Program-made: the position numbers and the translations under genes
Part shown: positions 11,692 through 23,653 of the stretch, in pieces
Position numbering within the stretch: the first letter of the stretch is position 1
How the letters are laid out: each line of letters starts with the position of its first letter
Source of the DNA: Tetranychus cinnabarinus
Lineage: Eukaryota > Arthropoda > Arachnida > Trombidiformes > Tetranychidae
Length of the DNA: 64,000 nucleotides
NCBI GenBank assembly: GCA_022266195.1
Contig: WHVY01000003.1
Span: 10,726,001 to 10,790,000, forward strand
Reading direction: 5' to 3'
The notes under the pieces: model-generated
Told to the model about the DNA's origin: nothing
Seen by the model: the letters and a program-made list of their open reading frames with translations, nothing else
Database searches by the model: none

Positions 11692-14363
11692 TTATTTGCT
11701 GTTAGCTTGTGTTATTAATTGCTGCTGTTGCGGTTGATTGCTATTGACCGATTCTTTGTTCATTTTACCCATCCAAATCTGAGCGTCAATATTCTTATTA
11801 GCAGGTATATGCAAAAGAGGACATTGCTCTCGTGAAAAACAGTTAGTTGTCCTCCAATAATAACATTCACCCTTGTTATCTGGTGGCTGCTTTGGTCTTG
11901 AAAATTTAAGATCCTTCTGATCATCAGTTGGGGCAAAGTAGATTCGTAATGGTACAGAGTCATTTACGGAAACACCTTCAATTACTGCACCTTGTAGCTT
12001 ATGGGCTGCCTCAACGGGTGATGCTGGGTTATCATAATAAACCCAAATACTATTTTCAATTGTTTTATTGATCCTCTCAATTAGTTTAATACGACCAAAT
12101 TTACTGAATAAAGAGTGAAGAGTTGATCTTGAACAGCTATTTGACACATTGGCAATTCTTAATCCATTGTACGCCCATATGTTTGTTGGCTTTAATTTAT
12201 TTAAATTACCATTAGTGGTATTGCAATTACTACCAGAAGCATCTTGTCCATTAGATAATGAGTTAACTGAGTTAGATTCGCTTTGATCACCGGGGCTAAA
12301 ACTGTTACCATTATCTAATCCATTTGAATGTGATAAAATGTTATCACAGCCATTGATATTCTTCTCCCTTTTTGAATTCGCGTTTTCACGAATACCGTTT
12401 GTTGTACCAGAAGATTTAACCATACTTTCGTTAGCATTGTCACTATCAGCTGCATTACAATTATTTACAGTCTTCCTTATCACTTTTGTACCATCTTTAG
12501 TTGTGTTATTTATATTACTTGAACTATTTGTATTAGTTGTTACTACTTTTTTGGCTCGTTTAACAATATCACTATAAGAAGTTGGTATTGTTGTTGAGGA
12601 AGCATGACAAGGTTGATCCGAAGTAGAATGATTTTGAGGCTCCGATGCTGTTTGTTGGATTGTCTCAGAATTAGCAGCAGCATTATTCATAACAGTTGTG
12701 GTAGCAACATTTTCACAGGTATTGGCATTATTAGTGTTATTAGATGGTCCACTACGGTTTGTGGTAGGTCTACTAATAACAGGGCTTGAAGTTACAATTG
12801 AATTATCATTAATTAAAACTTCGTTTAAAGCAGTGGCCGAGGTTATATCAGACTGAACTTGTGAGGAAAGCTGTCCACCAATAGTACAGTTTTCTAACGA
12901 TCCATTACTATTGTTAATAATACCTTGATTATTAATTAAATCAGACATTAGCATAGCAGAACGGTTCACATTGTTGTTCATATTGCTGCCCATAAATGAA
13001 TTGATATTTAGAACAGCTGAATTTGAATTAAGTTGACAAGGTGAAGCAGGAGGGTGAGATGCTGATGGATGAAGTGAGTTAGAATCATCGTTAATTGATT
13101 GAATAGAAGGAGGATCCTTAGATGCAGCACCAAATTGAATATATTCTTGGAGAGTCAACGGAAATTCATTGAAATGTGGTATTGTAGTTAAATGTCTACA
13201 ATAGAGTGGATAATCTTTGAGTTTTGACTTGAACTGGTCTAATGCAGCAATCCCGAAAAAGTACATCTTACTACCGCAGGGTTGACGAAGAGCTTCTAAA
13301 ACACAAGTCAATGCATCTACTAAAGCTACGAATTTAACTAGATCCATTTGAATTATACCACCAAACAATTGAGCAGTAATCAGCAGCTCTTTATCTGGAT
13401 ATTGCGGGAAATAACAGTATTCTTTGAAAATATTTTTAATCATACAATGGAATATATCCCTTTCCCGTTTATCAGGCGAAGCATGAAACCTTCTCAACAT
13501 GTCTAAGACTTCGTCTATGCTCATATTTTCCGTTGTTGATGAATTATAGATTCTTTGAAAATAAGCGGCAGCTTCTTTTTCAATTTCAGGACTAAATGAC
13601 ATTGGTGGCTCTGGAAATATGGCGTTCTCATCGAACATATAATCTCTATGGGACTGTTGAAGTTGCAAAATTTGTTGTGGCAATTGGGAAGTCTCTTGGT
13701 GAACTTGACGTGATGACTAGAAAAGACAAACAAAAACAAAATGAATGAAATATTTGCCAGAAATTTGTCTCTTTCAATTATTAATAATACCTGAAATTGA
13801 GTTGATCTTGCAGCCAAAGAGCCCACTTGTTGTTGTATAGAAGAGCCAATAAGAGACGCCGAATTACATTGAGATGCTAACGATAATTGAGAAGTCGAAA
13901 ATTGTTGTCTATTTTGATTATTAAATGCGTTGATAGAGCCATTTAATGATAGATTACCAATTCTATCGTCAATGTTATTAATCGAATTGATATTCGGAAG
14001 AGCTGACGACTTAATGTTGTTACTGTAAAGACCGGGAGGAGCTTGGCTAGGAGCTTTTGATAAAAGATACGAAGAGTTGTCTATTGTTTGAATTATGTTC
14101 ATAAGAGGTGATGCTGATGGTGGTAAAAATTCCCGACACAGATTCGCTAAAGAGTCAATCTCTTCACAACTCTGTGGCATGTTATCCTCTTGACTTTTAG
14201 AGTTACTACACATATCGAGTAAAATCTTTGCGCAAAGTTTAGGTGTGATGGCAAATTGGCTCATCAACTCGGAGCTTAACTGAATACCATTTTCATTGAC
14301 CAACATATTGACTATCTGGTCATCAGACAAACCAGATAATCTTCCTAAGAAATTTGAATCCAT
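11692..14363 (-). CDS. CNOT1-like MIF4G region fused to RRM and CCCH zinc finger
   Basis: Two coding exons, 13791..14363 and 11692..13716, 865 residues. The exon stays open to an acceptor at 14430, so further 5' coding is possible. Residues 1-190 resemble, weakly, the stretch of CNOT1 that precedes its tristetraprolin-binding domain. Residues about 222-395 match that MIF4G domain strongly: EIEKEAAAYFQRIYN, MSIDEVLDMLRRF, FPQYPDKELLITA, LFGGII, SKMYFFGIAALDQFK, LTLQEYIQFG. After about 300 Asn/Ser-rich residues come an RRM-like fold (about 700-785; LRIANV, LFSKFGRIK) and a CX7CX5CX3H zinc finger (about 815-835), then a Gln-rich end. CNOT1 is the CCR4-NOT scaffold, over 2000 residues. This gene keeps only a central part and adds RNA-binding modules. 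A role as an RNA-bound deadenylase adaptor is inference. Confidence 0.82.
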
Positions 14364-14429
14364 TCCAAAACCTTGACAGGAAGAAAGCTGAGGATAACCT
14401 GCAGCAATTGGGAATCCGTTTTGATCCGT

Positions 14430-17400
14430 CTAATGTAACACAGGATAATGGTTAGTGTCATACATAGATTATGATAATCAAGATGGAAGCAACGAAAAGA
14501 AAATAATAAACAAGAGATAAAATAAAACCATTAGTTAGCAGAAATTAAAGCATAAAAAATGTGTAGATGAAACAGTTTCATCAATGAGTTAATGAGTTGA
14601 TAATACTAACCTTATTTGTTTTTGTCTCCTTATTTCAATTAATTTAAAGTGGATGATAGCTACAGAAGAATGTAAGAAATAACAAAAAGATGAAAAGAAA
14701 TGAATAATTTTAGTTCAATGACAAATGAAACGCTATCTGTGAAATCGAATGAAAGATTACACAATAAAGGTTAAAGACTAATGAAAAAAAGTAGATTCTG
14801 TTCTCAATATTTTTTAAATGGTCAACCTTGAATTTGGTCTGAACCATTTCTGATTGTAATGGAGCAATAAAAAAAATAGTTTTTTGTAAATCAATACAAA
14901 AAGAGGATGAAAGTAGCTGGAAAGATGAGGAAGGGAAGTCAGTGACGGTAGTCAAGACAGAAGCAAAAAAAAGAGAATGTAAAAAAAGATTCGAAAAATT
15001 GGCTCCTTATGAAAAACAGGTAACAAGCTAGCTATTTAAGTTTAATCCTTATTTGTTTGTTATTAATAATAATCGAGGAGTTATCAGAACTTAAGAACTT
15101 GAAGTAAATATAGTGAATGTAGTGAATTTGTATAATCGAGACACGTTTAAGGCTTTTTAAATAACTTTTATTTTGCTATAGAGATAATTATTTAATGTTT
15201 CGGAGAGATGACCAATTTAATTTAAGTTGTTTCTTTTCAACATTTGATTCATCATTTAGTATCATAAAATCTAATCAGTCATAGTAGCTGGTTTGATTAA
15301 CCTGGTTATCATTTCAACTGAAATGTTTCTTAACGCACAATTTAAATTTTGCAGCAACAATAACCAAGTATAGTAAGCTAACATGACATGACTTTCTTTA
15401 CACGGAATGACAGATAAACATTGATGACAAGGCCATTGACAATCATCTGTTCTTAACATTTCCTTCACTAATTATTTCTGTATATTTACAGTTTGTTACA
15501 ACCCCTAGTAGTGAAATAGTGATCTGTTGATAAACTCTTATTCAGACTAAAATGTAGTTCACCAAGATATGTTTTTTTTTGTTTTTTTAGCTGTACCAGT
15601 CAACCTTTCAATCTGTCAATAGATAGCTCAACGAAAAGTATTCGATATAAATACATCCTAAAAGTTATCTTGACTATCTTCATCAGTTAGTCAGTTAATA
15701 CTTCTATCAGCTTCATCAATTAAATGATTTAATTTAATAAAAGCAGAGGCAAAGAGAAAGAGAAAGAAAATGAGCAAAAATGAGAATAAAAAAGAGGGTA
15801 AAGCGAGAAAAGAGAGAAGAAAGAAAATGATGAGAAGCGAAGAAAATAAAGAGCAACAACGTAACCCCAATGTTAACCACACAACAATAGAGCTAAATGT
15901 AGAGTATGAACTGAATAATATGAAAATTAAAAGTCATTTGCGTAACGTGTCAGGTTAATAGTTAATGTAGCTTTGGTTGAAGGGGATGAAGGTAAGCGAG
16001 AAAAAAAAGATCATAAGATTAAAATGATAGGGTAAGTTGGAATGACACGTTACTGAGAAGCATTTTCAGGACCATGATAGGTATAAATAACTGTGACTAA
16101 TATCACTACATCAACTAAATTTTGGAGATTAGTATTAATATTTACATAAGGTATAAAGCTCAAATCCAAAGTGTCAAATTATATTAGACTAATTTATCAT
16201 TAACCAAACGATGAGAATAAAAATCAAAAATGCTCGAAATGGGATGGAGGGATGAGGAAAAAGTCTTTCTCAATATAAAATAAAAAATTAAAAGTCTAAT
16301 CAGAGAAAAAGACATAATTAGATTGAAATAGCAAGAAAAAAAAGGAAGAGAAAGATATAGATAGGTGAAAAGGGAAGTCTTACCTTTTTTTGAAAGGCTA
16401 ACGCAATTGAGTTGATATTTTGGTATAAATCCAGGTTGAATTGAATTCACTAATGACACTAGATTATAACCATTGAAGGTTAATTAATTAAATAAGTTGC
16501 ACAGAAAAAAATTAAAGGTTATAATGAAAATGACCTAAAAAGAAGAAATAAACGTCAGTCACTCACGAAAAAAAAGAGATAGAAAGAGGAAAAAGAAAGG
16601 GAAGACAGAAAGAGATGAAGATGAAGAATAAAAGAGAAGTATAAGAAGAAGTAGAAATATATATAATTTTATATATTATCGGGATTAAGTTAGCTTAAAG
16701 GTAATTGACAAAACATAGCTTCATTGACTAAGTAGATTTATTAATTTAGCATTTTACAAATTAATCAAAATATAAATTATAGAAAGATTTCAAAACAATG
16801 TAACAATTAAACAAACTCAGAGCAGTTATTATCAGTTGGGGAATTGCAGTTGATCTTTCACCACACTTCAAGAACATCCCAATAGAGGGCATCAGGTATT
16901 CTGTAATCATTCGCTGTAGTGACATCTACTGTCATTATTTTAACTTTTAAACGTCAAAAATTTTGACTCAATAAGATTCAATAACAAATGCATAAGAGAC
17001 TCTTATTAAGAGTCTTATCATGGTTATAGTTTCAGTGATTAGTAATTAATTATTAATAATTTCAGTGATTCACAAAGCTAAGAGGTTATATTCAATGAAA
17101 AGAGAACGAACCGAAAATCTGAAACCAAGGATAACATAAATCATGAAAGATAAACTGATGGACATCTTTTATCACTTCAACTGACAATTTAATATTATCA
17201 CAATATTTGTGATAAATTGGCCAAAAGTGGAATATGTTCAGGAATTAAAAATGTAAAAACCGAAGTGTTTCAATTTTATTGCTCATAAAATGATTAATTT
17301 CATTAAAGATAATGATTTAAATGACTTGAATTCAAATTTTTAGCATTTTTACTCCACTTCAAGCCACCGTTAAAGTGTTAGTTTGGGTTAGGTTAAGAGG

Positions 17401-18474
17401 AGAAAGTTGGTTTGCAGAAGTTTATATTTGATGAAGCGGAAGAAATGTTATTGACTGAATTCAGTTTGGAATACAAATGTCAGTTTAATAGCAGTTTGAT
17501 TAAATAAAGAAATTATCAAAATTTTAAAAATTCGAGATGAAAAAATTGCAGACTAAAAAATTGTAATGATTCAGCAAACAAGCACAAAATGAAATGAATA
17601 CGATGCAAGGTTAGACAAAACGATTGTTCATGAAAATTGATCAGCATTTCGAAGCCTTTAGATAAGTTGAATCAAGGACAAGGTTTAGTCAACTAAAGCC
17701 GAGAAAAAGTGAAAAAACCTTTTTTCGGTTCAACTTCAGGATCAATTTTAGTGATCAGATGAGGGCAATAAATTGAAATAATTTATGCAGCAGGAAGCAA
17801 GAAATCGGTGAAATAAGTTAATCTAGAATGCTTTAGTCCATAATAATCAATAAAACGCTTGTCTTCAAAAGCTTTGATTCTCTGAACCTCTAAATTGTAT
17901 ATAAATTTGTGAGAAAATTGTTTCATTTTTAGGTAGCTTTATTATATGAATTAATCATGATACAAATTGTGAAAAAAGTGAAATCTTTCTTCTTGGAATT
18001 GGAATTGGAAATTAGTTTGAACCTTTAAAAGTAATCATTGTGAATCATTATTGGTGAAATTATTTATTATTTATTAGCGATTTTTACTTAAAAGACAAAA
18101 AATCATGTCGGTAATGAAAAATAACCATTCTTTGAAATTGTTTGCTACGAAAAAAGATTCACTGTACATGAAACAGTAATGATGATCATTTTTTAAATGT
18201 ACTTCCATCATTAATTATGATCTGATTAAAAGGAAAATGTTATGAGTAAGTAAGTTTGGTGTATGTGTGTGTGAATGTTTATGTATACATTGCGAGTGAA
18301 ATAGAAATACAATTAAGAAATTAATGCTGGATGCACTTCATTGGCTAGTATCGTTATCATGTACATATTAAATTACCATATGTATGATATATTATTAAAT
18401 ACACACGATAAAATTGTGTGTTCACTGCGATTTATCGGATAAGATATTATTATTGATCTCAGTTAATTAAGGTC
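14430..18474. other. 5' flank of the CNOT1-like fusion gene
   Basis: A 4 kb gene-free stretch. The acceptor at 14430 shows that the CNOT1-like transcript has at least one exon further right. The best candidate is the donor at 16383 inside repeat-module copy 1 (15550-16680). The right part, 16700-18474, is AT-rich and holds the Pellino 3' UTR and otherwise nothing I recognise. Purine-rich tracts on the plus strand (15745-15860 and 16560-16650) generate spurious hydrophobic frames. Confidence 0.45.
15550..16680 (-). repeat. 5'-flank repeat module R1, copy 1 (upstream of CNOT1-like gene)
   Basis: One of four diverged same-orientation copies (others near 22.0, 47.3 and 53.5 kb). The conserved core is 16384-16470. 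On the minus strand it runs through TTCAATTCAACCTGGATT and GCGTTAG to AAAAAAAG followed by the donor GTAAGACT at 16383. Shared landmarks with copy 2, in the same order, are a GCACCAG-like block (15590), a GTAACCCCAATGTTAA block (15859), purine-rich tracts and the core. There is no ATG in the open frame across the core. I read it as a noncoding first exon with its promoter; a mobile element is the alternative. Confidence 0.6.
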
Positions 18475-20904
18475 TTAATCAACATGATCTTGAAATATTA
18501 ATCGCACAAAGCCCAATTTACCAGAAACTGGAGTTCCACAAAAAGGACACATTGCATGAAAACCATTGGTACCGTGAGGTATTGCTATTGACGACCAAAA
18601 TCTGAATTGATACAATTGCAAAAAAGTGATTAGAAGCAGTTAAAATGATTGAAACATTTTACAAAAATGTTGAAAAGGTTTTAATAGGTGAATGTAGGAA
18701 AAAGGTAGTTATATAAAAAAATAACTAACACGCAACAATTTACTAAATTATCAGGATTTAATTGTTTGGGTTAAAGTTGGATTATAAAATAATGGCTATA
18801 GTAGGGAAAAACTACCGGTAGAGTTAATTGTTTTTTTTGTTGAGAATGAAAGTTGAATTGCTGAAAAACAAGTCCAATTTTCATCAACTGAACCAATTTG
18901 ATAAGTTGATTTCAGGATAATGGAAACTGTCTATAAATTTCAAGCATAAACGGTATAATTAAAAAACAAAACCTCAAATTGAAAATTGTAGCAACATTCA
19001 AATTGAAAAAAATTAGGATAAAAAAGAATGAAATGATTCAGTAGTTGAACAAAAAAAAGTCAAATTGAATATCATGCAAGGTTAAGCAAAGTAACTGTTC
19101 ATGAAAATCGATCAGCATTCAATTTTTTAAAACTTAAGAGCGAGAGTAAAGTTGAATCAAGGACAAAATGTTTTTGACGGGATATTTAGGCAGCGAGAAT
19201 CAAAGAGTGTAAAAGATGTTGAACAATTACCTGACTGTTCTTTCAGATGCCATGTGACCACAAGGATTAAATGCGAATGTTGGCGATGAACAATCAACGT
19301 AAAATGAAGATTCGATTCCCATGGTTAATCTAACCACTGGACCAACACTGAGACACATTGGACAAGTTCGCGCATTGGAATTTTTACTTTGGCCCCAATC
19401 GTGTAAACCTTGAACATGTCCACAGTTAAGATAAACATAAGGTTGTTTCTCTTTTTCACATAAAGTTGAGCTTTTTCTTGATATAACAAGGGTATTCAGT
19501 CCTACTGGGCATTGTGGTCGAGCTGCATTCAGATCATCAATCATATCTTCCAAACTTTTCTTGGTTGGTGATCGTAAAAGTCCTTCCGCAGATCGCCAAA
19601 TAAGTGTTGCACCGCAGAGATCAATTAAAGTGCCATCTTTCAAAATATTGGTTTCCAAATCAATTTTATCACCTTTTTCTGAAGCTGATCGAGTTTCACG
19701 AATGGCATAAATTCCACCACAGACAGAGACTTCTCTCCAGAGGCAATATTTCTGGCCGCTGTTTGGTATATCATCAATCACATTTCCATTTGAACAAAAG
19801 GTTGTCTTGGGGTGCATTATAAGTATGCCATTGGTAGTTAAGCCGTCCATTTCTCCATCATGTTGCCATTTTGTTGCCTTCTCGCCGAGAAAAATGTTAC
19901 GCGAAGAATCAAATCCGGCAGCATAAATACGAGCAGTGTAAGGAGGATTCCTTTCAACGAGTATCCTGCATGCAAATCTTGATATAGTACTTTGCTGAGC
20001 CAGAGTATCTCCAACTGGTTTATCTGGAGAGACTGTGTCAATGACAACAAAGTCAATTGGACTTTCTGATGAGCGACCGATCTATAAGTTGTTGGTTATT
20101 TAAGATGCGGATGGGTGAAAAGAAACAAATAAGAACAGGATTAGAAAGAAAGAAAAAACTAATCAAATTGAAGAGCTTGGGGTAAGCAAAGGGAAAATCT
20201 TGTTGAAACGGTTTTTCCTGATCCAACCAGCATCATGTTATAAAAGGAAGATCGGAAGAGGGCAATCAAGAAAAATATGAGTAGCAGGAAGCATAAGAGA
20301 ACTGGAAAATGAGATAGATGAAAGGTTAAGATGAAATCAAGAATCATATACTTAACCTGGAACATGTCGGTCTCATTATCAGGAGTGTACTCGACTATCA
20401 CAGCTTGGGTGCGAGATAATGTGTAAGAAATTGAATGTTTTCCCTTATCCTGGATAGCCTATAACAAAATAACGATAATAACCAAATAAATTAACAAATT
20501 TGAATATAAAATTTAGAAAATCTAATGAAAAGGACGATTTTTAGGTTAAGATTTACTTACTTTTGTCTGTTGAGGTTGTTTGACCACATAATGTTTTGAT
20601 TTTTTCACACCATTTGGTACATTACGTTGCGTTAAAATGAATTTACTACGACGACGACCTTTTTCTCCATGTGGAAGATTTCCATTATATCTATCGGCCA
20701 GAAACAAAAAAAAATTAACAGAATATTTTAGCAAATAAAATATAAAGCAACATTTTCCCAACTTATGGGTACGGAAATGACTAACCCTAGAATGACCAAT
20801 TCGCCATAGAAGATTGGATAATTGGAGTCGATTAATGGTGAATGATTTTGATGGTGGACTTGGTGAACAGAGGCATTTGTGGTGTTATTTTCATATAGAC
20901 TCAT
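18475..20904 (-). CDS. Pli: Pellino E3 ubiquitin ligase
   Basis: Pellinos are RING-like E3 ligases acting with IRAK/Pelle kinases in Toll and interleukin-1 receptor signalling. Five coding exons: 20786..20904, 20561..20690, 20357..20458, 19231..20081, 18475..18601; 442 residues, close to the family's usual 420-430, every junction in phase. The N-terminal half is the FHA-type substrate-binding region (YGELVILGYNGNLPHG, HSISYTLSRTQAVIVEY, TDMFQIGRS, ARIYAAGFDSSRNIFLGEKA). The C-terminal half has LIDLCGATLIWRSAEGL, NAARPQCPVG and the zinc-binding pattern VYLNCGH...CPMC...FNPCGH...HAMCPFC, all cysteines present. I chose the ATG at 20904; the frame extends upstream only through non-ATG codons. Repeat module R1 copy 2 lies about 1.06 kb upstream and may supply its 5'-UTR exon. 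Confidence 0.96.
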
Positions 20905-23653
20905 ATCCAAACAATCGAGATGAACATCGCCACAGGTAGATATTATTATACAACTAAACAGCAGTCACAAGAAATGATTTTACCACTATAAACGAGCAAA
21001 AGAGAAACATAAGATGAGAGAAATGGGAAAATGGCAGAAATAAGGATTCAATCATGAGATTAACACATTAAAGCAATCAATATATGCAGATAATGATAAA
21101 ATGAACAGATAAGTGTAAATATGATAAATACAAATCAAATTATGCTTGTGAAATCAGAGTTGAGTAAATATGCTAGATAGTGGGGGTACTTTTTCAACGG
21201 CCCCTCATAGAGGCTGATGGGCAATCACTTCCACTGTCTGTTTACAGTTAACATATGGACTTTTGAGAAGTAAACTATTCACAATGAAAATAGTTGAAAT
21301 CAGATGTTTCAAATTATCTGATTACATGCCAATGATCTCTGTTAATATCGATGGAAAAGCTACTGACGATCATCTGCTTTCAATGTTTTTTATTCTAATC
21401 CAACTTCTATGAAATGGAAACTCATTAATCAAGATTTTCGGAAAGAAATGCGATTTATCGAGTTACTTGTTTGGCTGCACCAGCCAAACTTTTAATGTGT
21501 CATAGAGTTTAACGAGTAATACATTTGATATAAGTATGTTCTGGTTAACATTATTTCTTCACCTGACAGAAATATAATCATTCCGAGAACAGTCGATTGA
21601 ATCTAGACGAAACTAAACAGAGTCTGAAACAAGATGAAATGGAGAGGATAAGGATGATGAAGTGAAAAGATAAAAAGAGAAATGTAAAGAAAGAGAAAGA
21701 TGAAGAGTGTGAGAGAAAAATAGGCAAAGAAATGGATGGGGAATGAGAAAATAAAAACACCAACGTAACCCTAATGTTAAACATTGAAACTTCAACAGAG
21801 TTGACATGTGTAGGATGAACTGCATATTATTTAAATTAGAAATCATCAGGAAAATTGCGGAAATATTCGAAAAGTTACAATTCTGTCTTAAAAATAAAGA
21901 ACTGAATAAACAGCAGGAGAAAGACCAAACATAAAAAAGATAAAGATAGGTAGTAAATGAAGTCATACCTTTTTCAAAGACTAACGCGATTCGAGTGATA
22001 TCTTGAGATTAATCCAGGATAAATTGAATTCACAAATGACACCAAATATAAAACATGAAAGATTCATAAACTAATAATCCTGCACAGCGTAAATATCAAA
22101 GGTTTTAATGTGAAGACGCTAATATTAAAACCATTCAAACATCATGTTTTTACTCCATCTGACTGAAGCAGACAAAAAGAAAAGACAAAAAGGGAGAAAA
22201 TGAGAGAGCGAAAGAGAGACATAAAGATGGAGATAATGGGAGAGGGGGGTGAAAATGGATCCTGTTATAAGGTAAAAGAACTATTTCTTGGTTTATTCAG
22301 TCATTTTTGACTGTTTATCAACTGAACTTTTAGTATTTCATACAAATAAAACTCGATACATATCAGTATTGATCTCCAACATTCATCAAAATTTGACAAT
22401 GCGATTCATTAACGCAACAATTTAATCAAGTAACATACAAATATAATTCAAGAGTTCCAATGACAAACACGACTTGTTAAACTTTAGATTGATTGAATAT
22501 GATGAAAATACTTGAAACCCCGCCATAAACCCATGAATTTTTCCCTCGTAGGAATATACCTTTTTAAACGCCAATACACGCCAAAGATTAACATTAAGTA
22601 TGAAACATTTTAATTAGATATCTAATAAACTACAGTTTTCAAATTTTGACTGACTGACAAAAAGCTCGGTAATTATTTTTTAGTGTTTTTCTAAGTCTCT
22701 GTCTTTTCTACTCGAATTTGCAAATTCAAATTTATTATAGTAAATTAAAGTTTAACTAAAATTTATTTTGTTCAATTTTTCTCATTTTTCTGGAGTGAAG
22801 AATCCTTTCTGCACTTTAATAAATTCAAAACTGGTCGATTAGAGTAATCAGAAATTTTCCTTTTCCTGTAACTATAAACAAAGGCTATAAGTAGTTGAAA
22901 GTCGAGTCTGTCTCGACATGAGTTCAATAATAATGAATCGTTCTGGGTTTTAAGTAATAAATTAAAAGATTCACTTTAGGACGCAATCAATTGGTTAATA
23001 TAAAAAATAAATCGCAACGTTTAGATGAGAATGAATGGTTTACATTGGGACAACAATAGACTTTGGAAAATAATGAGCAAAATTGAGAAGCTTTGTAAAT
23101 TGAGGTATCTTTTCATGCTTTCACCTTTTTTTCGTAAAATTATAATTGTAATTATATAACCACACTAGTCATTTGAGTTTTTAATCAATTCTTGATGGCA
23201 TTTATAAGCGATTTTTGGAGAATATGATTCTGTATGATTAACGATTAGACCAATCACGATCTCATTCCAATAATTTGATTAGATGATTACGCGTTAGATT
23301 TGTGTTTCTTTGTGAAAATTTTATATCGAACGATGATAATCTTTAAGCTAATGATATAGCGAGAGCAACATTGTTAACTTGACGAACAGCTGATCCATCT
23401 GGATAAGGATTGTCTTGGAGTCGATCCGTTTGATTATGGCTAAATGTTTGAGAGTCCTCAGTTAGCATTGCAGATGTGGCTGTTAGTACCAATTGCTGAA
23501 GAGGCTGAATGAGTGTTAGAGAAGGAAGTGGTCGTCCAAGTATTACGTTGGTGGGTTGTGTTTCCGTAGTACTGTTTCCGATAAAATTATTGTTGTTACA
23601 TACTCGTTGAGAGTTAGAACCTGGACTGGCAACTGTTGGTGTATTGATAAGAT
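20905..23653. other. Pellino 5' flank and Roquin 3' UTR
   Basis: No gene. It contains repeat module R1 copy 2 (about 21240-22390). Right of it, 22400-23340 is AT-rich. The stretch 23343-23657 carries a 104-codon minus-strand frame directly after the Roquin stop, in another frame. I take it as Roquin 3' UTR, though an alternative C-terminus by splicing is conceivable. Confidence 0.45.
21240..22390 (-). repeat. 5'-flank repeat module R1, copy 2 (upstream of Pellino)
   Basis: Core 21969-22050; on the minus strand it ends CGTTAGTCTTTGAAAAAG followed by donor GTATGACT. It is collinear with copy 3: TTTCAAATTATCTGATTA and ACGATCATCTG blocks (21309-21380), the core, a TCAAAGGTTTTAATG block (about 22097), a purine-rich tract (22185-22245) and a TATTTCTTG block (22283). 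It shares the core and the left landmarks with copy 1. It lies between the Pellino start and the 3' end of Roquin, oriented like Pellino. Confidence 0.65.

Noticed and set aside
15691..15882. Hydrophobic minus-strand frame (similar ones at 21578-21784 and 63521-63913)
   Set aside because: Artefact of purine-rich tracts on the plus strand, which translate as Ser/Phe/Leu runs on the other strand.
16184..16459. Open frame across the R1 core as a coding first exon of the CNOT1-like gene
   Set aside because: The frame opens only at a GTG, and the other copies of the core do not preserve a reading frame; noncoding exon is more likely.
21969..22050. R1 core as a spliceosomal or other small nuclear RNA gene
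   Set aside because: Compared by eye with U1, U4, U5 and U12 features; no matching loops or Sm site in a consistent place.
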